DNA from: Lentimonas sp. CC4
GTDB taxonomy: Bacteria; Verrucomicrobiota; Verrucomicrobiia; Opitutales; Coraliomargaritaceae
Assembly (NCBI RefSeq): GCF_902728235.1
Contig: NZ_CACVBO010000001.1
Coordinates: 2,876,001-2,940,000, forward strand
Length of the DNA: 64,000 nucleotides
Direction: 5' to 3'
The notes beneath the pieces were generated by a model. The model was not told the DNA's origin, ran no database searches, and saw only the letters and a list, made by a program, of their open reading frames with translations. Position 1 is the first letter of the stretch. Each line of letters opens with the position of its first letter. The position numbers and the translations under genes are program-made. Positions 51,655-59,067 of the stretch are shown here, piece by piece.

Positions 51655-51978
51655 ATGACAAAAAACGAACTCGTTGAAGCGCTCCAGAAGGAGCTTGGTC
51701 TAGAAAGCAAAGCAGCAGCAGGGCGCACACTTGATGCTGTCGGAGCTGTTTATTTGAAAGCACTTAAAAAGGCTGCCAAAGCAATCAAGAAACCGAAAAA
51801 GGGTGAAGCTGCTGTTAAGCCTGCTGTCGTCGCTGCACTACCAGGTGTTGGTAATTTCTACGTAGGTGCATCTGCTCCACGTAAGGCTCGTAACCCTCTC
51901 GATGGCTCATCTGTGAATGTAAAGGCTAAGCGTAAGATCTCTTTCAAGGCGGCTCCATCCATTTCTGCTAAGCTCTAA
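51655..51978 (+). CDS. HU-like DNA-binding protein
   Basis: A 107-residue basic protein whose N-terminal half resembles the HU/IHF helical dimerisation domain (MTKNELVEALQKELGLESKA, RTLDAVGAVYLKALKKA). The usual arm region is recast as GVGNFYVGASAPRKARNPLD, close to the GFGSF...R.GRNPxTG core of HU, followed by a lysine-rich end (NVKAKRKISFKAAPSISAKL). A Lys-rich insert (AIKKPKKGEAAVKP) separates the halves. I chose ATG 51655; an upstream ATG-like start at 51628 adds an unlikely nine residues. It has its own terminator. It probably helps to organise the nucleoid. Confidence 0.82.
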   Translation: MTKNELVEALQKELGLESKAAAGRTLDAVGAVYLKALKKAAKAIKKPKKGEAAVKPAVVAALPGVGNFYVGASAPRKARNPLDGSSVNVKAKRKISFKAAPSISAKL

Positions 51979-52005
51979 TTTCAGTTTACCCCTGAATTTT
52001 TTATT

Positions 52006-52039
52006 GGGTTCCACGCACTTGCGTGGAGCCCATTTTTTT
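52006..52039 (+). terminator. Rho-independent terminator of the HU-like gene
   Basis: An 11-bp stem (GGGTTCCACGC / GCGTGGAGCCC, one G-U) with loop ACTT, followed by seven T residues. Repeat copy A begins one base after the T-run. Confidence 0.92.
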
Positions 52040-52040
52040 G

Positions 52041-52286
52041 TTCATCGTCTATGATGGGGAACGGACTCGTTGTGCAGTGAATCACAGAGATGGAACGAAG
52101 CTCAATTGCGTTGTGGCACGGGCTTCTCGGAGAGAGCCTGTTTTGCGTAGTCGAAGCCATGTTCTCCTGCCATTCGACCAGCTCATGATTACAAACCAAC
52201 AGAAGGACGCATGCACCACAAATTTGAATCAGATACTCCCCAGTGTGCGGTGTGCCTGAACAGCCATCCCGCTAATCGACGATGAA
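52041..52286 (+). repeat. 246-bp dispersed repeat with inverted-repeat ends, copy A
   Basis: The reference copy. It starts TTCATCGTCT after a terminator T-tract and ends ATCGACGATGAA, followed by a run of eight T. It matches the reverse complement of 7641-7886 over its whole length, and its first ~60 bases match 19259-19320. Conserved internal blocks are GGAACGAAGCT, GTTGTGGCACGGGCTTCTC and ACAAACCAACAGAAGGACGC. Frames inside are not conserved between copies. Confidence 0.82.
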
Positions 52287-52642
52287 CCTTTTTTTTGCCT
52301 GAATGGATCTGAGTCGGGCTTCCAAGTCGTCGCAGAGTGGTAGGATCGAATGAGCTATCCTGATCTGGTTCATCCTATATTCAGGAGTTAGACGGAGGTC
52401 TGCCGTAGATGGCGCAGCAAGTTCGTCTTTGGTAATGAAGTGCTTAGAGCTTCGCCTGCTGAGCGCAGCGACACTTTATAATGCCCTTGTGTGCAAGCGA
52501 AGGGCGAAGCCATTTGGCGAATGGTCGATGGTTTATGATCACTGATGATCAGCTCATAACTCCTGTCTTCTAACTCCTAACTACTCTTTTTAGATTCATG
52601 CAGGTCTGACTTTGAGTCTGAATGTCTTCGTGCGTATTTCGG
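52287..52642 (+). other. Intergenic stretch built of short dispersed repeats
   Basis: No gene. Bases 52393-52413 are identical to 20232-20252 within the palindromic element there, and 52425-52445 match 40519-40539 at 20 of 21 positions. Two small inverted repeats (GCCCTT/AAGGGC near 52480-52505, CCATT/AATGG near 52510-52525) lie to the right, then AACTCCTAACTACT-type low-complexity sequence. Confidence 0.55.
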
Positions 52643-54424
52643 CTACTGTTTCTTCTCACTGGCGTAGATAGTGATGTTTGCGCTTTCCTGACCGAGGATC
52701 TCTTGTGCACGTTTGAGCGCATACTTGGTGGATAGGTTTGGTTGGTTTTCATTCCAGCGATAGAAGTTTTTTTCGCCGAGCTCGTCTAACAGGCCTGAGT
52801 TGCGGAAGACACTTTCGACTTCTTGGTGTGCGCCACTGACAATGATGTCCCGGCCTCTGGAGCGCGCGAAGCGAATGAGGTCTCGAATCGCCATGGCGGC
52901 GGTGCCGTCTAGTGCGTGCGCGTTGCGAGTGCGTAGGATGATGATACGCATCTCTGGGTGTTCGACGAGATTGCGCATTTGATCTAGCAGCGTATCGCAC
53001 GAGGCGAAGAACATGTCGCCGTCGATGTGCACAATTGCGATGCTCGGGCGGCGTTGCTCGGGTGGTGTGAGTTCTTTTTCGACCAGTGCGCCTTTCTCGT
53101 CAAAGGCGATTTCTTTGAGCTGTGGACGTGCGGCCTTACGAATGAATAGCACGATGGACGCGGCGGTGCCGATGTAGATGGCAGTGTCGAGCGAGAGCAC
53201 GAGTCCGCTACCAAGGGTAATGAAGAATACGCTGGCATCGCTCTTGGTTGTTTTTACGAAGAGTCGAATGTGCTCTTTGTTGATGAGCGAGAAGCCGACG
53301 GTGATGACGAGCGCTGCAAGCGCGGGCTTTGGTATGTAGGCGATGGCGGGGCCGAGCAGGATTAAGCCAGCGACCATTATCATGCCGCTAATCATACTGG
53401 ACATGGAAGTTTTTGCGCCGCTATTGAAATTGAGAACCGAGCGTGTGAGCGAACCGGACACGGACATGCCTGAGCCGAATGCGCCGACGGCATTGGCGGC
53501 CCCCATACTGAGCATTTGTTGATTTAGATCAATGCGATCACCCGCTTGTGCGGCGAGGGTCTTGGCGATGGAGGCGCTCTCCAATAAGGAGAGGAAGGCA
53601 ATGGCCAACGCAGTATTTGCTAATATTGGCAGATCCGTGAGTGTCGCGGAGGGGAGAGTCAGCGGCCATGAGCTGAAGGAGACGCCGCCAAGCATGGGCA
53701 CTGTGATTGCAAGTGGCTTTAGGACGAACTCTGTGATCACCGCAATCAGTGCGAGTGTGAGTGCGACGGTTGGCAGTGCTTTACCATAGCGCTTGAGTGG
53801 TAAGTAGATGGCAAGTGTAATGCCAGCAACGAGTATGGAAGTCCATTGGCTGAGTTGAATGGATTTTATAATAATGATCAGCGAGGCGAGAAAGGTGCCA
53901 GCCCGTGGAACATCAAGGCCACAGACGGTCTTGAGTTGGTTGACTATGATTAAGCAGGCCGCAGCTGTGATGTAGCCGGTAACGACCGAACGGGATACGT
54001 ATTGCACGATGCTGGCGACTTTGCAAAACGCCCCGAGAATCATGAAGCCTGCGACCATGAGCAGCAGCACTGGGAGGGCGGCCACCGCTTGTGCCTGATC
54101 GTAACCGAGCGTTAGAAATGCGCTGAGCAACATGACTGCGGTCGCGTTGGTCGGGCCAAGCATCACAAAGCGTGAGCTGGCGAGCATGGGGCCGGTGATC
54201 GAGGAGAGCGCCGAGCAATAGATGCCGAGTTGCACGGGTAGGCCTGCGATCAGCGCGTAGGCCATCGCCTGTGGGAAGTCGAGCAGGGCGACGTTAACGG
54301 CGGCGCGCGAGTCTGCCTTGGCCTTGGCCAAGGTGTAGTTTTTTAGGACGTCTTTAAGCGGAAAGAGACGTAGCCCGCTGGCCTTAAATGCCGATGTTAC
54401 ATTTGAAAATAGTGTGAACCCCAT
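52643..54424 (-). CDS. Second SulP-family anion transporter with STAS domain
   Basis: A 593-residue SLC26/SulP protein, only distantly like the one at 42669. Membrane segments run from residue ~45 to ~430, with AVNVALLDFPQAMAYALIAG, SSRFVMLGPTNATAVML, SLLESASIAKTLAAQAGDRI and GAFGSGMSVSGSLTRSVLNFNSGAKT. The STAS domain (about 465-570) has IVHIDGDMFFASCDTLLDQM and IIILRTRNAHALDGTAAMAI. The final ~25 residues form a short tail. The full chain length fits typical sulfate-permease-type members. Substrate not determinable. Confidence 0.92.
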   Translation of the reverse strand: MGFTLFSNVTSAFKASGLRLFPLKDVLKNYTLAKAKADSRAAVNVALLDFPQAMAYALIAGLPVQLGIYCSALSSITGPMLASSRFVMLGPTNATAVMLLSAFLTLGYDQAQAVAALPVLLLMVAGFMILGAFCKVASIVQYVSRSVVTGYITAAACLIIVNQLKTVCGLDVPRAGTFLASLIIIIKSIQLSQWTSILVAGITLAIYLPLKRYGKALPTVALTLALIAVITEFVLKPLAITVPMLGGVSFSSWPLTLPSATLTDLPILANTALAIAFLSLLESASIAKTLAAQAGDRIDLNQQMLSMGAANAVGAFGSGMSVSGSLTRSVLNFNSGAKTSMSSMISGMIMVAGLILLGPAIAYIPKPALAALVITVGFSLINKEHIRLFVKTTKSDASVFFITLGSGLVLSLDTAIYIGTAASIVLFIRKAARPQLKEIAFDEKGALVEKELTPPEQRRPSIAIVHIDGDMFFASCDTLLDQMRNLVEHPEMRIIILRTRNAHALDGTAAMAIRDLIRFARSRGRDIIVSGAHQEVESVFRNSGLLDELGEKNFYRWNENQPNLSTKYALKRAQEILGQESANITIYASEKKQ

Positions 54425-54481
54425 ATTGCTGCCCGTTTGCTTGTGGTGTGTGTGAGTTCGGCAATGTGGGTAAGGAGGGGG

Positions 54482-54533
54482 GGCTCCGAATGGTTACGGT
54501 GTTGCGTTTGGGGTATTATAACCACCCGGAGCC
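54482..54533. promoter_or_regulatory. Long inverted repeat between manA and the second SulP gene
   Basis: GGCTCCGAATGGTTA (54482-54496) pairs with TAACCACCCGGAGCC (54519-54533), two G-U-type mismatches in 15 bp, loop 22 bases. On the minus strand the loop starts with TATAAT, which could be a -10 box for the SulP gene, but no -35 sits at normal spacing and no T-run follows the hairpin on either side. Confidence 0.5.
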
Positions 54534-54539
54534 TGTAAA

Positions 54540-55475
54540 TTATTGATTGAAGTTTTCAGTGATGAGCACTTCCGTATCTTGGAGAGCGTTATATGCAAAT
54601 TGTTGTGACGCTGGCAAGAGTGCATTATCTCCCCGCTGGAGTTCAGCGCCGTCAGTAGTTTCTTTGAGTGCACCGATCAGGACACTTAAGATGCGCGGCT
54701 GTGTTGCGTCGAAGCTCAGTGTTTCTCCCGCCTTGAGGCATACTTTGCGTAGGTCGAACACGTCACTTTCGGCGAGTGTTTGTGAGCCTCCATTAGGCTT
54801 TATCGTGTCGGGTTCGAAGTCGTTAAAATCTGAACTCTTCAGCGACTCCTCGATGTGTAAGTCGCGTGGTGAGCCATCGAGTCCGACGCGTCCCCAGTCG
54901 TAAACACGGTAGGTGGTGTCGGAGTTTTGCTGAATCTCGAGGATGAGATTGCCGCCGCCGATTGCGTGAATACGGCCGCTCGGGATGAAGATCGATTCAC
55001 CCGCTTTCACCGATATGGTATGCACCAGTGATTCGAGTGTGTTGTTGGCCAGACCCGCTTCGAAGTCTTCACGTGTGACGCCGTTTTTGAGGCCAGCTAT
55101 TAATGTAGCGTGCGGTTCGGCATCGGCGATATACCAGCACTCTGTCTTCGGCTCGCCATTCAGTTTTTGTGCGATGTCGGCGGGTGGGTGAACTTGGAGG
55201 CTTAGTTTCTCTTGGCAATCGAGCCACTTAACCAGAATTGGGAATGGACGCTCGGCAGGCCATCCCGCACCCATGATGCTTTCGGGGTCGGCGCTGATGA
55301 GTTCGCGGATCGTTTGGCCTTGGCTGGTTGTGGACTGTGCTTCGGGGCGATCGACGATCTCCCAGCTTTCACCGATCACTTTATTCTCTGGCAAGGTGCG
55401 GTTGAGCTTGTGGCTGAGGCTACGGCCCCCCCATACGCGTTCTTGGTAGATTGGGCTAAGCAGTATGTGTTTCAT
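54540..55475 (-). CDS. manA: Class I mannose-6-phosphate isomerase
   Basis: It interconverts mannose 6-phosphate and fructose 6-phosphate with zinc. At 311 residues it is the short form. Zinc-binding residues lie in LSLQVHPP (Gln and His) and TECWYIADAEP (Glu), and the third histidine in IFIPSGRIHAIGGGNLILEI. The N-terminal ERVWGGRSL and the C-terminal cupin part with QQNSDTTYRVYDWGR complete the family pattern. It is 14 bases downstream of the sulfatase-maturase remnant. Confidence 0.94.
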   Translation of the reverse strand: MKHILLSPIYQERVWGGRSLSHKLNRTLPENKVIGESWEIVDRPEAQSTTSQGQTIRELISADPESIMGAGWPAERPFPILVKWLDCQEKLSLQVHPPADIAQKLNGEPKTECWYIADAEPHATLIAGLKNGVTREDFEAGLANNTLESLVHTISVKAGESIFIPSGRIHAIGGGNLILEIQQNSDTTYRVYDWGRVGLDGSPRDLHIEESLKSSDFNDFEPDTIKPNGGSQTLAESDVFDLRKVCLKAGETLSFDATQPRILSVLIGALKETTDGAELQRGDNALLPASQQFAYNALQDTEVLITENFNQ

Positions 55476-55489
55476 ATATTAGATGTGTT

Positions 55490-55951
55490 TTAGGGTGATT
55501 GTTTTGTATTTCTTCGTTGCTCTGACATAATCTTCATCGAGGGGTCGATGAGATTAAAGGATTTCTTGTATGAGGGGCACGGATAATTGAGCCCACATTC
55601 GTCATCGAGTAGAGTGCCATTGGTCTGAAACGCGGTCTCAATTGTTTTGCCGTTGGCGTGCTTCTTTTGGAATTCGACTACCTTTCGGAAGTGGTCGACT
55701 CCCAAAAGTGTCGGTTCTCCGCCTCGAAAGACGAAGCTAACATCTTTGCTGGGCTGCGCGGCGATGTAGTCGCGAATAAATGTCTCTAACTTTTCGTCGG
55801 ACATTCTCCACTTTTCATTTTCCGGATCGAACTGCTCCTTCTCCAAATAGAAGCAATATTTACAATCTAGATTGCAGATCGGTCCAATGGCTTTGGCTAT
55901 GACGTGAACCCCCTCTCTAACGCTGGGTGTGTTCTGTGGATCTGGTGTCAT
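55490..55951 (-). pseudogene. Internally deleted anaerobic-type sulfatase maturase (radical SAM)
   Basis: The first ~117 residues are the N-terminal part of an anSME-type enzyme, which converts a sulfatase cysteine or serine to formylglycine: the radical-SAM cluster motif CNLDCKYCFYLEKE and the SAM-binding FRGGEPTLLGVDHF and FQTNGTLLDDE. Directly after DDE the frame continues CGLNYPCPSYKKSFNLIDPSMKIM split over two blocks, which is the usual C-terminal end of the same family. About 250 residues, with the auxiliary cluster cysteines, are missing in between. An in-frame deletion of about 750 bases explains this. The product is very likely inactive. Confidence 0.82.
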
Positions 55952-56200
55952 TTTTTGTGATTGGATAGCTTGCTACCGTAATGAATGCAAAAAGTGCTTC
56001 ACGTTGTAGTAAACCACTTCACGTCCTGATACTTAGAGCTTTTGCCTTATCCTGTATTTTGCCAAGTGAAATCCCTGAAATACGACTCCTAGTGTGTGGA
56101 GTATTTATCAGTATGTCTTGATCGTCTTAGCTTGGGTTACGATACTGCGGAATTTAACCAGTTCGGTCAAACGCCTAGCTCGAACCCTTTGGTGTAGGCC

Positions 56201-56235
56201 GAAAAATCCCGCAACCTTGTGGAAAGTTGCGGGAT
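56201..56235 (-). terminator. Terminator of tRNA unit 1
   Basis: A 10-bp stem (ATCCCGCAAC / GTTGCGGGAT) with a 10-base loop, followed by a short T-run on the minus strand. Its stem differs from the unit-2 terminator in compensatory base pairs. Confidence 0.85.
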
Positions 56236-56241
56236 CTAAAA

Positions 56242-56317
<76 letters not shown>

Positions 56318-56322
56318 CTACT

Positions 56323-56395
<73 letters not shown>

Positions 56396-56433
56396 AAGTT
56401 TGTTTACGACCGAAATCGTTAACGAAGATGCGG

Positions 56434-56461
56434 AGATTGTTGCAGATTTTGCATCTGTCAA
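56434..56461 (-). promoter_or_regulatory. Promoter of tRNA unit 1
   Basis: On the minus strand TTGACA (56461-56456) and CAATCT (56439-56434) are 16 bases apart. The pair is kept in unit 2 (TTGACA and CAGTCT), which supports a real promoter. Confidence 0.65.
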
Positions 56462-56610
56462 GTCATCGATTACATTCTTCGTGCTTCGAAAATAATTGTG
56501 AGATATTTCTGTTCGGATTTCTATTCGCGGAGCTGGGTTGAGCGTTTTTCGTGTGTGATTCGTGCTCCAGTTGCCTGTTGTGATTCTACACGTGCTTGTT
56601 ACGTGGGCAT

Positions 56611-56646
56611 AAAAAAATCCCGCGGTCTTGTGGAAAACCGCGGGAT
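56611..56646 (-). terminator. Terminator of tRNA unit 2
   Basis: A 10-bp stem (ATCCCGCGGT / ACCGCGGGAT) with a 10-base loop, followed by seven T on the minus strand. It separates unit 2 from the promoter of unit 1. Confidence 0.88.
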
Positions 56647-56652
56647 CTAAAA

Positions 56653-56728
<76 letters not shown>

Positions 56729-56733
56729 CTACT

Positions 56734-56806
<73 letters not shown>

Positions 56807-56844
56807 AAGTTTGTTTACGACCGAAATCGTTAACGAAGATGCGG

Positions 56845-56872
56845 AGACTGCTACAGAATTTGTATCTGTCAA
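56845..56872 (-). promoter_or_regulatory. Promoter of tRNA unit 2
   Basis: On the minus strand TTGACA (56872-56867) and CAGTCT (56850-56845) are 16 bases apart. The -35 box is unchanged between the two units although the spacer has several substitutions. Confidence 0.62.
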
Positions 56873-56889
56873 GCCATCGATTGTTTTTT

Positions 56890-57480
56890 TTAATTTTCTT
56901 CGATTTCTTCCGTCGGGTCGGGCTTTGGGCCGCGCTGATGCTGCTTCTTGGAGTCTTTTCCGTTTTGTGCACGCGAGCCATTTTTATCACGGATCGTGGG
57001 TGGTGCTAGGAATCCTTGCTCTTCAAATACAGCGTTGCGGTCTTCTCGTGACATTCTTTTGAGTTTGTCACGCCATTCGTTGCGCTCTTCATGGGTCATG
57101 CTCATCCAGCGCTCACGCATTGCTTCGCGTTGCTCTTGTGGAATGGCTTTGAACTTTTCTCTCATCGCTTCGACTTTTTCTGGAGGCATGTCGCGCATCT
57201 TCCCGATCCGCTCACGCATCTTCTGCCTTTCTTCTGGAGGCATTTTCTCGATACGCTCGACGGTTTGACGAATACTTGCGAGCTGCGCGTCATCCATTTC
57301 AAGTAGGTGCAGCAGGAGACGACTTTCGCCGCCGCCTTTTGTTTTGCCTGGTCCTGCATCTCTGCTTTGACGTTGGCTTGGGCGCTCTGGCTTTTTCTCT
57401 GGTGCTGTGTCTTGAGCAAAGCTACTGGTTGCCGTGATCAGCGCACTGAGTAGGAGTGGTAATAGTTGTGTTGCTTTCAT
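56890..57480 (-). CDS. Exported protein with MPPEER repeats (DUF3106-like)
   Basis: A 196-residue protein with a signal peptide (LLPLLLSALITATSSFAQ). The middle (residues ~60-150) has four to five related units such as MPPEERQKMRERIGKM, MPPEKVEAMREKFKAI, IPQEQREAMRERWMSM and MTHEERNEWRDKLKRM, which form amphipathic helices. DUF3106 and CpxP/Spy-like proteins have a comparable pattern and act in the periplasm, some in metal or envelope stress. The C-terminus is polar and ends in acidic residues (DPTEEIEEN). It follows the anti-sigma-like gene after 3 bases, so it is likely a target or partner of that sigma factor. Confidence 0.75.
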   Translation of the reverse strand: MKATQLLPLLLSALITATSSFAQDTAPEKKPERPSQRQSRDAGPGKTKGGGESRLLLHLLEMDDAQLASIRQTVERIEKMPPEERQKMRERIGKMRDMPPEKVEAMREKFKAIPQEQREAMRERWMSMTHEERNEWRDKLKRMSREDRNAVFEEQGFLAPPTIRDKNGSRAQNGKDSKKQHQRGPKPDPTEEIEEN

Positions 57481-57483
57481 GGC

Positions 57484-57906
57484 CTATATTTCAAAGTAAA
57501 GGGCGTCAAATGTGCTGAGCAGGTCAGCGTTGTCTAAGGTGTCGTCTTGAAGCGTGCTGAGTGAGGCGAGGGCTTCTTCGAGTATGAAGATCTCCTGCAT
57601 GTCCGCAGTGCTTAAGTTGTTGGTGGCTTCGTGTGTCTCTGTGGGCGTGGGAATACTTGCGACTTCAGTGGTGGGAGCCTTTGGCTTAAATTGCGTGAAG
57701 GTCAGCGCGATTGCGATCGCTGCGGCGATAGGCAAGGCGAAGCGCAGTAGCTGGCCGATGGGGCTGGTGCGGGTTTGTTTAGCCGGGAGTTCGTCCGCGG
57801 CGGCGAGCACGCGTGCGGCGAAGTCGTCGCTGGGCGTGATCGGACGACTGGCGAAGAGGTCGTCGATCTTTTTGTCGAGTGGGTCGCGTGGGTCTGTTGT
57901 TTTCAT
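57484..57906 (-). CDS. Anti-sigma-factor-like single-pass membrane protein
   Basis: A 140-residue protein. The cytoplasmic N-terminus (DKKIDDLFASRPITPSDDFAAR, residues ~8-40) has the size of a short anti-sigma region, followed by one membrane helix (LPIAAAIAIALTF, residues ~55-70) and an acidic outer part (TADMQEIFILEEALASLSTL). I chose ATG 57906; the frame is open upstream into the sigma gene but that part is its shadow. It is placed between the ECF sigma gene (61 bases away) and the exported repeat protein (3 bases away). The function is inferred from this placement. Confidence 0.68.
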   Translation of the reverse strand: MKTTDPRDPLDKKIDDLFASRPITPSDDFAARVLAAADELPAKQTRTSPIGQLLRFALPIAAAIAIALTFTQFKPKAPTTEVASIPTPTETHEATNNLSTADMQEIFILEEALASLSTLQDDTLDNADLLSTFDALYFEI

Positions 57907-57967
57907 GAGGATAGAGTTGGAAAGTATGAAGTTGGCTGGTGACAGGTATGAAGGTGAAGGCGGTGCG

Positions 57968-58609
57968 TTAAGCGAAGTCTTTGAGTTCTTCGCGCAGGTG
58001 TGTGCGTGCTCGGTGTATCCAGGTTTTGACTGAGCTGAGGCTGGCATTGAGGGATTCTGCGATTTCCTCGTAGGCGAGGCCTTGTTGTTGTAGTAAGAGG
58101 ATCGCACTACGTTGATTCTCGGGGAGTGCGGTCAGTGCGCGATGAAAGGCTTCTTCGATTTCGCGTGTGTTGTCGTTCGCTTCGGCTTGCTGCTGCATGA
58201 CGAAGTCGGTGGGGTCGATGAAATCGAGTGGGCGTCTTGAGCTTTTGCGATAGCTATCAATTAGCCGGCGACGGGCGAGGGTAAATATGAAGGCGTTGAA
58301 GGTGCCGCGCGCGGTATAGCGTGAGGCGGCACGATAGAGTTCGAGAAAAGTCTCTTGGGCGAGGTCTTCGGCATCTGCGCGATTGTGTGTTGACCGGTAA
58401 AAGAAATTAATCAGCCGAGTCTGCCAGCGCTCGACGAGGCTGGCGAAAGCGCTGCGATCACCTTCAGCGAGGGCACGTAGGCAGGCACTGTCAATATCTT
58501 CAACGATCGGCGTGGGGGTAGTGGTTTGGGGTGCTCTCTCCATAATACCAGCTGGCGCGGTTGGAGATGTGCTCCAAACTCCTGTCGTGGTCTGTTCGTG
58601 TGTAATCAT
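57968..58609 (-). CDS. ECF-type RNA polymerase sigma factor
   Basis: A 213-residue extracytoplasmic-function sigma factor. Region 2 spans about 50-115 (NRADAEDLAQETFLELYRAA, FNAFIFTLARRRLIDSYRK) and region 4 about 150-205 (LPENQRSAILLLQQQGLAYE, LNASLSSVKTWIHRARTHL). An N-terminal tail of about 35 residues is poorly conserved and Thr/Pro-rich; ATG 58543 (MERAPQTTT) is an alternative start. It heads a leftward operon with the anti-sigma-like and exported-protein genes. It lies divergently from nrdB with 458 bases between. Confidence 0.92.
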   Translation of the reverse strand: MITHEQTTTGVWSTSPTAPAGIMERAPQTTTPTPIVEDIDSACLRALAEGDRSAFASLVERWQTRLINFFYRSTHNRADAEDLAQETFLELYRAASRYTARGTFNAFIFTLARRRLIDSYRKSSRRPLDFIDPTDFVMQQQAEANDNTREIEEAFHRALTALPENQRSAILLLQQQGLAYEEIAESLNASLSSVKTWIHRARTHLREELKDFA

Positions 58610-59067
58610 GCTTACTCAATCAATCGGTATATTGCAAAGAAAGTTGCACGAAATCGTATGATTTATTCACCGCATCATGGCGCAGTCGAAGTGGTGCATT
58701 ATTTTGGGGATATTTATGCACATAAAACGACCTTTCTGTCGTTTGCCGATTAGGTCTGTAAGTATGCGGGATACGAACGATTTGATGTCTGAGTTATTCA
58801 CAGTTTTTTACAGGCCCATGAGGTCAGGTCACTAGATGTAGTGCGTTTTTTACATAAATATACGATATACAGTGTTCATTTATTTGACAGGGGAGATATA
58901 GGCACACACTGTTCTGACTTCCGAACGACATCGTTTGCTACCCAATACGTTCTATCTTACTACCTTTCAACGCCTTCAGATGCTGCGACAGCTGTCTCTG
59001 TTAAGTTGACTGTAATTTAGTCCTTTTTGAGCGAATTTTTAAGTCACATCTACAACTCATACTAATA
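58610..59067 (+). other. Regulatory region between the sigma-factor operon and nrdB
   Basis: 458 bases without a gene. It contains the paired NrdR boxes, a TTGACA at 58884-58889 without a convincing -10, and the sequence TTATTCACAG near 58795. It presumably carries the promoters of both divergent operons. Confidence 0.6.
58829..58875 (+). promoter_or_regulatory. Paired NrdR boxes upstream of nrdB
   Basis: Two 16-base sites resemble the NrdR consensus ACACTATATATAGTGT: TCACTAGATGTAGTGC (58829-58844) and ATACGATATACAGTGT (58860-58875). They are separated by 15 bases, so their centres are 31 bases apart, about three helical turns, the spacing known for NrdR box pairs. NrdR represses ribonucleotide reductase genes when dATP is high. 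The second box has 13 of 16 matches. Confidence 0.72.
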
